Positions 34,926 through 48,900 of a stretch of DNA of 64,000 nt are shown here, piece by piece. This DNA comes from Haliclystus octoradiatus (taxonomy: Eukaryota; Cnidaria; Staurozoa; Stauromedusae; Haliclystidae), in the NCBI GenBank assembly GCA_916610825.1, contig OU744450.1, positions 3,064,578 to 3,128,577 on the forward strand, written 5' to 3'. How positions within the stretch are numbered: the first letter of the stretch is position 1; every line of letters starts with the position of its first letter. The position numbers and the translations under genes were made by a program. The notes beneath the pieces were generated by a model that did no database searches, was not told the DNA's origin, and worked only from the letters and a program-made list of their open reading frames with translations.

Positions 34926-37900
34926 TTAGATTGTGAATTGACTCACACTTGCACTTAATTGCTTTACCAAGCTATGTCGTATTCTCATTAACTCTGTGAC
35001 AGCAGGACATCCCCTCCCATAATGCATTGACAATAACTTGATTCCTCTTTCGGCTACAGCAATACATTTCTGTACAAAACGTCCTCTGAATAGAAACTGT
35101 GCCAATTTTAATAGTTCCAATGCCAACTCTGGGCTTGCTTTACCGTAAAGACGTTCAACAGAATCTGTACTCAACGTACAGTGATAACTCGCCAGCACCC
35201 AATCGCCAAGAACAGCGAAACATCTAGTAGAAGTGGACAGAACAAATCAATTAGTTCAAAAGTAATCAGAGGCGACGGGTTTCAAGCATGATCTATATCA
35301 ATACCATTGGAATGGCACCGTTAGTAGTACGTCTCAGATACCAAACTAGGACTAACGAGAACAATTTCAGGTTCACCGATGTTTTTACGATAATATCCAC
35401 AACCAGCCTCAATAGCCTCAAATTCATTATCACAATGCAGTAGTTAAACATAGTCATAGATATCACAGACCAAAACATTTTGAACATTATGGGGCCTGTG
35501 CAATTCAGCCTCAATCACAGTTCTTAAGGGCGTGGACTTAAACAAATAAATTAAGATAAATCTAGCAACGCGAAACGGACGCAGCTCAGTGAAACACAGA
35601 GCGGTATTTCTCCACTTCAATAGACGGTGGCGATTGTGTATGTGTGATGTGCTTAAACCAACATTTTTCAACCAAGGAAATCGAGCGATGGCACTTTTGA
35701 AGACCTAATGATTCTTTGGTTTTTGGCGCAGGCTAAGGTAAACCAACCTTGCAGACCTCGGGCAATTGGCCCTATTACCCCGCCAGGTCACTATTTATAT
35801 GCCAAGTACTTACTTTGCAAGTGCATCGTGTACTTCTGCCAACGATTTATCATGTGCAGCCAATAACGCCTCTCTTCTTTTCAACACATCTTTTAACATT
35901 CCAAGACTCTTTTTCACATTGCCTCGTTTTATAGTTTCAACAGCATCAACAAACATTTCTTGTGATTGAAGGAATAAATCTAATTGTTCTGAAACATCGA
36001 AGGTCAACTGACAAGTTGGATCTTGGCAAGTACCAATAAATAAATCATCATCAGTTATCGATACTTTAGATGTCGCCTCGCAATAATGACACTTGATTGC
36101 CAATTGGCATAATTGCTGGCGTTCTTTTGCCTGATCACTAAACCAAATAAATAGACATTGATTAGGTAAGGGTATGAATCTTACACAGAGTATTTGAGAA
36201 TATAATTGTTATGCACAAATAAAACATTTCCGTAAATACTATTTTCTATTGGTGATAAAATAAAAACCCATGTTAGTGCGCATGTGCATCGATTGCAGAG
36301 GGCGTATTAGCGGATACGGATATTAACAGAACGATTTCCGTAATAAATAAAGTATTGCAGTTATTTGAATCGAAAACTCATGATTTCCAAACAATTTGCA
36401 GGAAAATCCTGTACCGGAATTCCAATAAATAGGTTACAGTTTTTTTCATTATAGTGGAACTGATATGATTCAAGGCGAAATATATACGACAATATCCATT
36501 AGCATGCGGACAATAGTGCAGATTTTATGAAACTTTTTAAATTTTTATTTCTATTCCATAATGTACAATTGCCTTTTAAAACATTATACTGTACCTGAAT
36601 CAATTAAAAATGTACATATACATTATGAAACCAAAAATAAATATTAATTATAATTCAAATCTTTTAAGATTTTACTATAGAAATGTTATGAAATAATTAC
36701 AGTTATTAAGAAAGGCTAGCAATGACTGAAGTTATTAAAGACATGTCAACTTCAACTCCATAAAAATCCGCAATGAAATCAACAGATAGTAATACCGTAA
36801 AACTTCCAAACAACTTATCTAACAAACTTGCAAATCAGTTCTGGGAAGTTATATTGCCTGTCGTCTTTATACTTTACATATTTCATACTTTTTATACTTG
36901 GTAATCACTTACTTTTTGCATGCACCGCATAAACACGTGAAGAAATATTTCTTTTTCAATAATTTCTGTCTTGCAGCTCTCATCATATGACCAACGTGAG
37001 GACCTAAATATGCACAACAGATGAAATTATTAGATAATCTACATCGAGAAATCATAATAACAATAATAAATAACGAATAGTAAATAATATATCCTCTCAA
37101 ATGTACCAACGTTTCTATAATACTATCAACAAATATCAATGTAATGATTAATCCACTAACCCTCGACAACATCCATATTAAACTAAAAATCCTAAAATCT
37201 GTATCTTTACTCAACGATGGATTCAACGCAAACTGCATAAAAAATGTTCTCATTGCGTTCGTTATTGGGTCAATAAAACTACTAGATATATTGTCCGCAT
37301 GATCAATATCTCAACCGGCATTGTGTACATTAATAAATAGTATTGCCTCTTTAAAAATACAATGATCAATATAACGAAGCATATTTTCTACATGTGTGCG
37401 CGCTTAGTATAACACCTTCCTTATATTGCGCGTATCAAAACAATGATCAATATACCGAATGGCAAACGTTCAATAATTACTACCGCGAATTTTTATAATT
37501 TTGAAAACATTTCAAAATAAGATTTATTACCGTAACAATGAGTAATCTCTTCACCAGGAGCAATGTTGTGTGTTGCCCTGACAACCATCACATCGCCAAC
37601 AAAACTAAAATAAAAATAGAGATATATATTGGTTCACATTTTATATATACATCTGCAAGGAAACACCGCAGGAATAATGAATAGGAACCAACAGAGTTAC
37701 AAAATATTGCTAAATTCAAAGGCAGATTTAAGAGTTAAGAATAGCGTCTATTATCGTATCCTATATGACCGCCCCGATAACTTCACCGGGGTTGATCCAA
37801 AACATTAACCAGATTTCTCTCTTGATCGGATTTTATTCAAAGGGAAGGAAAGGCTAGACCAGAAACTCATAACCGGAATACAGGTATAACAAAAGAAAGT

Positions 37901-40900
37901 ACGATAAGCTCAAAACCTCAACGAGATTGTCCATAAAACTGTGCGTCCGCAATGGTTCCTAGCGTAGCGTAGCCTTAGCATAAGAATACTTTGACACTAA
38001 TTCGTATACTTGCCAGAAAAAAGTTCACAAAATGAATCGATAAAAGCATGTTGACATTTGATGTGGGTATTGTTCGGCACATGTTTAATCACCTATCCTA
38101 TCGTGAATGTTTCGGATTAAATCATAAGGATTATTCGCCGTAATGGAGATTTCTTTCGTGAAGAGTGTATGTGCATATATGAATAATATATAATACATGG
38201 TTTCAGTGAAAAAGTCCAATAATTACCTGACAATGACATCAGGATCACAGGAATGATTCAACAATGAAGCAGTCGGATAAACAGCCAATGCAACACATTT
38301 AGTATCTTTACGAACGATCGGCGATGAACTCCGATCCCCATTTATCATTGCCTCTTGTTCGACATCTTCCTCTTCGTTTTTCTCCATGGAAACCAGTCGT
38401 GTTATCGAATGAACATTACACGCTAATTGTTGTAGATGATGTAATATTAAATCAGCTAAGAGATCTTGCTCCAAACAATATATGCCTTGGTTATGATCCT
38501 CAGTAGATAGCGAACAGAAACTTGCACTTCGATGTAAATTTGTCGCTTTTCCGTCATGTTCTGCTTGTAGTAACTGATCAAAACTTTTCTCGCTATTCGT
38601 TCTTGGTATAGAACCAGGACTACTACCACTTCTAACACAACCACCATCTCTGTTACTCAACGATGCGAACGCAGCAGCAAGAGAATTGATATTATTGTTT
38701 GATGGTTCAGGTTTATTGAGTGGTTTGCCGTTCTTTATAAACATAGCCATCAACGAAGCAGTCTACAATAAAAATTAACAGAAGATTGGAAAATCACATG
38801 CCATACGTTGTGTGATGATAATTCGTCAACAACGATGACCGGGAAATACGTAGAATTTGATAGACTGTGTACAGTTGTAATGCATAAACACATATGATAT
38901 ATCATATGAAATGGGGCTTACCATTGAGGCTGACAGTAGAGCTTCTGGAGGTTGCTGCTCTGCGTTTGTAACAAGATGAAAGACAGATCTATAATCACCT
39001 AAAAGTCAATCGGAAAAAAAAATAAATAAAAACATACATATAGTACATTTTGATTTCGGATTAATTGATAAACATATTTGATACTATACTATATTATGAG
39101 TACGAGGCATAACTCAATGTACAAGACTTGGGAGTATCCTCCAAAACGTTTGAAGCCTATAAGGTTAATAGGGAAAATACCCCGCTAAAAAAATCTCTCT
39201 GTGATGAATGTAAATTTCCCTTTTTACTGGGGTAGGGAAGTGAAATACCATTGGAACAAGACGAAGTTTCTTTCAAGTGCAAACATCATTAGACGTCATA
39301 TTTAGTCATTCAAGAAGTTGGCTGGAATGAAAGTCTACAGTCCTCTTTCGAAGTTATAATGAAATGAGAACAATATTGGAATGGGTGCAATCACAAATTG
39401 AGATCAAACTATTATCGGCATCTAATTATAATATATTAATTTGATAACATTATTAAGGTACACAAAGGATTTTACATAATAAGCACGCTGACAAAATAAA
39501 CGTTTCTTAAATTGGCGAGCGGAGTTATTCTGTCTCGGCGAATTCTACACCATGATGTCATCTTAAACCTACCTAGATATTTTTCTCCAACAAAACCAGA
39601 CATAGCATCATAATTTTGTAGTTCGTTTGATGATGTCGACGCGACGTCTGTTGTTGAAAAAGAAAAACATCAGCATTGAAATAAATATAAGCAAAATAAT
39701 CAAATCCAAAGGGATCACTCTAGTAGGAGTAATAGTAAGAAATTTGGGAAGATGTCGAACAGATGCCTCGCTTGCCTTGAAGACCAGCCGTTTGCAGGTT
39801 AAAAAAAAGGTATGGTCAAGCATATAAGCATTGTACTTTACGTAGGAGCTGTACAAGTTTCAAAATTTCGAGATGCCTTATCTCAACCTCTCCGTGGTGT
39901 CCGAATATTTCATATGTAATATCAAAAATCGATAAATATTTCGAAATTTGAAGTGATCCATTTTCTTATTTGAAATGTCGAGAATAATCCAAAACTAGGA
40001 ATGATACAAGGTCAAAATTATAACAATATTTCATATATCATCATGAAAAGGTTCGAGCATCTGAACTACAGTATATGACTCATCAGGCAAAATCTGTACG
40101 CAAAATTCACCAACTTACCAATTATAATTTGCGGATCAGTACATAGCAGTATACGCAGTGCAAGATGGGCGACAGGTCCCACCTGAAAGTGAAATATTAA
40201 AAATGTTACTCATATCATTCATATCTAGGTTACAGTAGCTTGTGTGTAGAATTTACGAAATCAAAATCTAGCTTCCTGGTTTATCGTAAAGCTAGGGGGC
40301 CAGGGTGTCACAAAAGTTTTGATCTTCCGGGAATTCATAATGATTCAAAGTTTTGAAGAATTGATTAAATTTTAGAAATTTGACTTAAATTTGGAGCAAG
40401 ATGCATGGATTTCAAAACATAAAAAATATGAAATCCAAAAATTATAAATTTTGAATAAGAAAATAATCATGATAAGATTGGAAACCTTCTGATTTTGTGA
40501 TGGGCTTCCGGGAACCAGGTTCCCAGGATCCTGCACTTTATGACAGCCTGTAGGGGGGGGGGGGGGGGGGGTTAGGGATAAAAATATTTTAACCGAATTC
40601 TAATTCTAACAGTGAGTCTACGAACAGTAAACTTACGCATTGGATTAATGGCCATATCTGACATTCTTTCTCGTGGTATTTACTTGTAGCTTCATTGCGA
40701 CATTCAACAGAACAGAATCTGACATCACAACACGTATTACACCTAAAATATAGCAGGTAGAAGAATTCGCATATTTTATATAATCCGATATCCGTTTAAT
40801 TGCAAAGCGATTCTAGTTTAGATCATTCTGTCAAATATATACTTACGGTATAGCAGCCATGGCTGGCTTTAAACAGTGATAACAATTTGAATCAAGATAT

Positions 40901-43482
40901 TCTTGAAGTAAAACAGACGCGTAAGGTCTTTCAACTATGAGCGCATCACCAGCTTTGATTTTATCATGGGCCTATATAGAAAGTGAATCGGATTAGATGT
41001 AATGAAAACGTGTTAGCCAAAGAATGATAAAAAAATACTACAACAAAGTCAAACGCATACAGATAATCACTATCGCCATGGATAGGAGGGAGTTTTCTAA
41101 AGTCTAAGTGACAATGCAATAATGCAATATTTACATTCAAATTTATGCTCATTTAACATATTTTCAAAGAAACCTTTATTTTAGTACAGTATAGAAGTCT
41201 CATCAGAATGTCAAACGATAAGAGTCGAGTCAACATATATTATTTGGTCGTAATGAGGAGGTGGCCTCTATTCCAGGTTAGCATCCACAGAGTTAGATTC
41301 AGTTCAATGGGAAGAAAACCCTTGAAAGTTATAGTTAACCAAACCAGTGCAAAGAAGGAGCTATGATCCTCTCCTTGGTTAGCGAACATCATTACTCATC
41401 TACATTATTTATAAATTAATGACTTACCTTGAGAAAACGCCCTTTCTCTCTTGACTGCTTGGCAGTTACAAGACTTGAACCGTGAGCTATAAATTTATTT
41501 TTTTCGATTTTTGGTAGAGCTTTATCGGCCAATTGTGTAATCTCCGTTTGGAACGGTAAAGTCACACTAGAATAAAATAGAAATTTAACAAAGTTAAGGA
41601 CACATTCTTTTTTAATAAAGATGGGGTTTTAAAAGGGGACGATTTCATCAGGGTCCGGACAATCTATTTATAGAACCGGAAAGGTTATCCCCTGTTACAA
41701 TCCGATTTTGAATTTAAAGCGTTGGTTAAAGATAAATTTGATACAAATTTCCAAGAAGCATGAGAAACATATTTTCAGAGGTAAAATATTTTTCAACGTA
41801 ATATTTTCAAAAATCTGCAGGATGAGTAAGCAACATTTTTAGTTAGCCCTGAGATTAACATGTTACACATAGTTTTCTAATGTTCTTACCAATGAAGTGC
41901 CTTGTCGTGTGCTTCTTCAACGAGTTCACGTGTGACAGCACCTGGAATACAAGCAATAATATTAATATTAAATTGTGGTAATAATCCCCTGAGAGAGAAG
42001 TGTCCCACCAGAATCACGAATTAGGGACCATATTTTCATACTGAATGATGATCATGTCTTATTAATATTTAATAATAATTATAATAATTCCATTCTAGTC
42101 ATAGATGGTACGAATAACAATTTGTTTTCTTACTCTTTTAATGACTTGTACATAACTGGGGGTCACAAAAGTATTTGCCTGTCTGTCACCATTGTTGCCA
42201 AAATAAACAATGTAAACTGATAAACTGTAGTCATAGAAATCACATTATAATCACCAACTATATCCTGTTTAGGTCGAACGAGCGTATTATGTTATGGCTG
42301 TCATTTTATCGTGTCAAATTCTATGTTTCTAGGTCAAACGCATTAAGGTGTTCAGACTGTTGACAATGTAATATGGCCTGATGATAGCTTCTAAAAATAG
42401 TGCTAGACGATCCAATTGAGGTTTATTATTTAATCTAATAGGAAATAGGAGATCATGTTCTAGAAAATGCTGACCTTCGAGTGGCTTTGGTAATTCGACA
42501 TCACCACCTTGATAAACTTTCAAACAACTACTGAAGCCTACAAAACATTAAAATAAAATATGAGTCATAACCAAACGCCTACATAAAATTTAATGTAAAA
42601 ACATTTAAAATTAAATTAATCATTATCTAGGCATGATGTCTATTAAAAGACAATAGCGTAGCCTAAACAATCGACAAAACAAAATGATTATAATTGGTGA
42701 GGAAATAAAATCGTTATCCAATATTAATTAACAAACCCACGTATTATAGCTCTTATCATCCCTAATATAGTAAATGTTAGATAATAACAACTGATGGACA
42801 TTAGTTATACTATTGTTATATTATTTGAGTTTTAAGTAATTTTTTGATCAAATAATATTTCAAATTCAAGGGTAAGAAAGAAATTAGTTAATCTACTATA
42901 TCAATCTTCAGGGTTGTAAATTGCCTATTCTCTCTTTTACTGAGCACCTGAAGGAATCGAAACCACCACAAACTACTGTGTTTTAATCTTATCGCTGGTC
43001 AACATAATGAAGAATAAAAATGTTTAGAAATTAAAAGGTGATGATAGGAAATATGTGTACTTATATAACAGGTGTTGGGATACGTATGAGAACAATATAA
43101 TACTATACAATTATAAATCGAGAGAGATAAAGATATATAGAAGTTAAAAGAGAAACAAGTCAACATTTACATCAGCTAATTCATGGTCCGACAAAAGTAG
43201 GAATCCTGGAATCCTAGATTCCAGAAGGTTAGAGAAAATTGAGATTTTTAATGATTTATTGGTCAAACATCAGCAAAAAAGCTAACTGAAGAAAATGTTG
43301 AAATGCCTCCAGGATTCCAGAATGCTGCACGTTTTGTCGGACCTTATCATCATGATATAATGCAAATCTACACTGATTGTGGGCATTCCTTTTTAAGAGC
43401 AGTACGTGCAGCATGTTTACGTGGAGACTCCTTATTTATTTAACAGTAATTATGTAACAGTAATTCATTTAAATAATAAGGA

Positions 43483-43520
<38 letters not shown>

Positions 43521-44633
43521 ATAAGACGTCGGGTTGATTAATAGGAAGAAATGTGAAAAAATATATAAATTTCATAGTTTTTTATCTCAATTGTGTAATA
43601 ACAATTCGATAATAAATGATAAAAGTGAAAATATCCGAATGATGACTCATCAAACATTCATTTTATTTGAACATCAGACACGAAGATACACAAATTTAAT
43701 GTTGAAAATAGACTAAAACTATAAAGATATTTATAACTGCTGATTGAAATTCAATCCGAAAATACAAAGTTTGGAGCTTCAATCATGAGAGTCAAACTCA
43801 AACCAAAGAGAGGAATACCTTGATTTCATGTCTGCAACATTCAATAAATTTTAGCACAACAAATTATATATTAAGACAACTCAGGTCTTCATTAGTGGTA
43901 GCCAAGAATATTGTACAGTATCCGAATATTAAATCCTACTATTCCGTTTGCACTTACAAAGACTGTTACGTATGTTGTTAAATTGTATTATTTTTTGAAT
44001 TTTCTTTTACTGTAGTTTAAATTCACCATTTTTATTTTAACCTTTACCCATGTCATTCACAAACTCTAAAGCGTCTCTCAATAGACAAGCAAATTTTGCT
44101 TACGAGATGACGTCACCCACTGTATATCATATTTCATAAATCAATGTCTTTAGTCTGTAAATATTTTTTTATCATGTGGTTGAAATAAAATTCTATTCTA
44201 TAATTCTATTCTAAATAAATTGAAGCCAGCATTTAGTTTTAATTATATGATCATACGATCATTGTTAATTAATTTACCGCCACACGTGGCTGACCTTTCA
44301 TGTTTTCAATATATAGATAAGATTCAAAACAGCGGAATGATTAAATACTTGTAATAAATGATCAATACTTACAATCAACGGCTTCTTCCATGCTTCCTTC
44401 GACAGAGTGGTAATATCCAATGAAATATCGTAATGCAACAAGATGTTGAGGTGATGCACCGAGTAAGACACCTTTTGTAGCATCATCTTGGGCAAGCTAA
44501 AAAGAAATAAAGTTGAAATTTAAATCAACATAAATCAATCTTTTTTTTGTTTATTTTCTGATGATTGCGTCGAGTATAAATTGTGAAGCGCTTAGAACAT
44601 AACGCTATCAACGCTATATAAATATTATTATTA

Positions 44634-44668
<35 letters not shown>

Positions 44669-44870
44669 CGATGAGGCTGGTCTGACACGTGTTTCGTTCC
44701 TGCCAAGGGACTCATCAGAGACCTTTTTGATGTCGTAGCTCGTCAGGCATCGCGCCTGAAGTCCCGCTAACGAATTGTAGAGATGGTGACAACCTCGGTG
44801 CATATCGCATGCGCAGTCCCGGTTATTATTATTATTATTATTATTGTTATTATTGTTATTATTGTTATTA

Positions 44871-44926
<56 letters not shown>

Positions 44927-45956
44927 ATAATTATAAATCAAATAGCAAGAATTATGAATGTAGGCTACGTGTGACGTGTGCCGTAGTGCTGTAAAATAAT
45001 TACATCTCTAACCTGCCTATACAGTAGCTTCTTAGTGCCTAAACACAAAGGAGCTAATAAACGAGCTTTGATTTACAAGTTACAATAATTTATACACATT
45101 TGATGTCTTAATTGACGATATTTACTTCTCTAAAATTAGTGAGATAGAAGATGCGCAGTAAATATGAAATGTTTATCTTAGTTTTAATTCTCGCATTATT
45201 TATACACTGTTACAGACCATTACAGGCAAAAATAATTTCTGAAAAATAATAATGAGGGTATTGCAGAGCGATAAGAATGCAAAGTTATTAAAAAATTTCC
45301 TGATTAGAGTTAAATTAAAGTCAGAGTTCAAAGTAGCGTTTTTATCAAGACCATCTCTTGTAAATATATGGCTTTGAGGTATACAGGTCATCTGGTTAGT
45401 TTTCGATCGACACGTATACGTTTTAACGGGGACAAATAATGGTTGATATAAATACTTTGACAGGATCCAGATGGGACCGAATGATTAATGAATTACAGTA
45501 TTACAGTACAGCTATATTACATATAGGAACACATTTAATATTGCTCTGTTTTACAGAGTGGTAACAAAGGCATTTATTCAGTTCAGTGGAAAATTTTCTT
45601 TCGCTGATTACGTCGTTCACAATCAAATCGGTTACAAGAATATTGCAAGTGATATATCATAAACAATAAACCAGACATCGTACAGACAGTATAAGCGGTT
45701 ACTTAATTCAAATTAAACTATAAAAGTACAAGTTACAGACGTCATGATCTTTTCAAATCAATTAAAATTGCGTGACGTCATTCTTAATCAGCGACAAAAA
45801 CTTTAACAATTCCTGATATCGCTGATCTGGCGTCAGAACAATAACGACGCGACGTTTAAATGCAGTCATGTGGACAAAGTTTCGAAAAACATGTCGACAA
45901 CAAATAAGCAAACAATCATACCACCAGATAATGAAAGCAGGTCATGTGCTCTTATG

Positions 45957-45995
<39 letters not shown>

Positions 45996-48900
45996 TAATC
46001 TATATCACAGAACAACACGACGCGTACGTCACAATAAATAGAATATACATACACTGACGTCTAATAACCTAAACTTGCGAAATCAAAATATGAACAATAA
46101 GCAATGCGTTTCATTCAAAACAATGTCATCGACGGTCATCATTTATTTTCAATTCAAAATATAATCGATTTCTAGAAAACTGATAAATCGTAACAATGGG
46201 ATTTTTTATCAACTGACGTGCTCGTACGTACAAAGTTACGAAACATAATATTAATAATAATAACGTACCTTGAAATATCTGTATTTGAATAATATATGAG
46301 CTCTCAACGAATAACATGTAACGAGTTTCTTTCGTAGAGTATTTAATTGATCACGTTGACAAGTTTGATTCAATCCGTGCTTATCCGTAGAATATTTTCT
46401 GTTGCTATGGCGATCAGTTGACGATGACGATGTTGAGCAAACCATTGCGTGTTGACAGTGTTTTTCTGGTACACTGCAAATAGCCTGAGAAGAAACAAAC
46501 AGGAAATAATATGCTGAGCAACTTGCTTATTTCAGGACGGTTTGTTTATTTTTGATACAAAAAGCTGCGTTGCCCAGATTAGCTCAGATCGTGCTCGAGC
46601 GGCATGATTTAAAGTGAGATAAAATTAGCACAAACTAGAACACAACAATGAAAGAACAAAATGCACAGTCAACAACGTCCTACAATAAACACATTTATCA
46701 ACCTGAAGACGAACAAGATTGTGTATAGAATTTGAAAATTCACAATGCAATAAATCAGGCAAAAACAAATAACAACAACAACAATAACAAATTATGCCAT
46801 TTGAAAACCAGGCAACTGTTAACTGGCACCATGCCGTGATTTTAATTTTAGACATGACACTTACATCAGAAACAGCTTGCAAAGCACGTTGAAATTTATG
46901 ACTTCTGTAAAATTGAGTTGCTTTCGCCAAGAACAAATGACATCTTTGTAAACAATCATGGATATCATTAAGCTGTCTTTTTCGTATTTTCACTTGGTCG
47001 CGTAGATCGTGGAGAAGATTCATAACGGCAGTATCTGAGCTGAATAAGCAAATAATAAACCATTCTGTAAAGTTATGACATTATAAATAAGAAGATTCAA
47101 CTAAACAATAGAAGCTTTAGATAAACAATAAAGCAATAATAAAGCCAATAAGAACTGAGGTGTATCTGAACCTTTGACGCAAAATCAATGCCTCTTTACA
47201 ATTTCAAACAATCACAAACATGGTCTTTTAGCCTAGACTGGGCGGCTATGAAATTTAGCACGAGGTGGAAAAAGTCATTTTTTCATTTTTGACTTAATGT
47301 TTATCTTTGAAATCAGACTTGTTCCTTTAACTGAATATAAACGTGATGTCGGTGCATAAACTATATTTTAAAAGCGATGCGACCATGATTGTGCAGATAA
47401 TTAAGTAAAATTGAACACGGTTCGATTGCTAGCAATTACGAAAGTCGACTAAATCCTTGACGACTTCACTTGATCCGATGACAACCTGCCGAAATTATCC
47501 TACCAATACAACAATATCACAAACTAAAAGCCGATCTCAAGTTGTGTGCAAATAGACTAGCAAACCTATGTCAAAAATAAAAAAAATAACTCACAAATAA
47601 TTAATTACCATGAAATTTCCGGATCAAAAATTTCTTCTCCTCGTTATATTAAATCCAACTGTCAGAATGCATAAATTTGCAAGCTGAAATAAGTTTTGAT
47701 CTCTATATGTAGCTTTTATCAGTGCTGCATCCGAGCGTAGCAAGTAAACGAGTTTGAAGATCAAGGCAAGCCCCAGAGACGCTTATCAATGCTGAAAAAG
47801 CTAATCGCATATAATCAGACCACGTGATCTCATTACCATACAATAAAGCATGTAGAACAATCAAATTTAGTTAACAAATGGAAGCCTTGTAATATGCCGT
47901 TGATTGCCAATTCAAGCCTTAGGAAGTCATAAACAACAAGATATATACGCAGATTTTAATGAGGTTATGTTTTAGGCAGTTCGTGGTTGTTTATATTTGT
48001 AAAAGATCCGATATTCAATGTAAATTGAACTTGCTTCTAGTATGGGTTTCAATTACAATTTTAGCCACGTAGGATTAACCCTTGCTAAATAAAACTAGAT
48101 TAGCCCAACAGAAAATTAATTTGAGAAAAAACTCTTGAAAGTTTTACATAATCAACACAAGATTCCAGGGTAGATTTGAAGAGCGTGAGCTATGAATCAG
48201 ATTGACAATGGTCCACCACTTAGGCAGTCTTCAAACGTCGTGCTTTCCATGCGCCGCGCTTTGCTTCGTCTGGCACGGCAGATTTGAATGTCTGATTTTA
48301 ATTCGTTTTAGACGGCGTGAAATTGCCGTGCTTTGATCATTGACGTCATTGAAAATGCTTACACAACTCTTTGTACAATTGCCTCTTTCTTTTATCGTGA
48401 TAGCGAGGGGATGCAATCGCCGCGAAATTTCGAAATGGGTCGCACCACGTTTTCGAAAATATTGCTTTTAAAAAAGTCTATAAATGATAGAAAACGGAGA
48501 ATTTCGTTATTAGAACAAGGATTAATTGCAGTTATGGCAAGAACACGTTTACTGACAACTGTTCATCTTCTTATTTTGGCGTTTTTGAAGAATGATTACC
48601 GACAACCTGGTCCTAGATCATGTCGCCGGTTTTTGAGAAACACCGGTTGGTGGGGTAAAGTTTGGACTGAGTACAGCGATGGGCGTTTTAAACAAACATT
48701 CAGGATCAGTAGAAAAACATTTAAATTTATTCTATCGAAAATAAGGCCTGATCTTGAACGTCAAACAGTGACAGAAGAACCAATATCACCAGAGTGTAGA
48801 CTAGGTGTGTGCCTGTACTATCTATCACGTGGAGACTATCTGTACACAGTTTCGGAAATGATTGGGATTGGTGTTTCAACAGTGAGTGGTATCGTATCAG

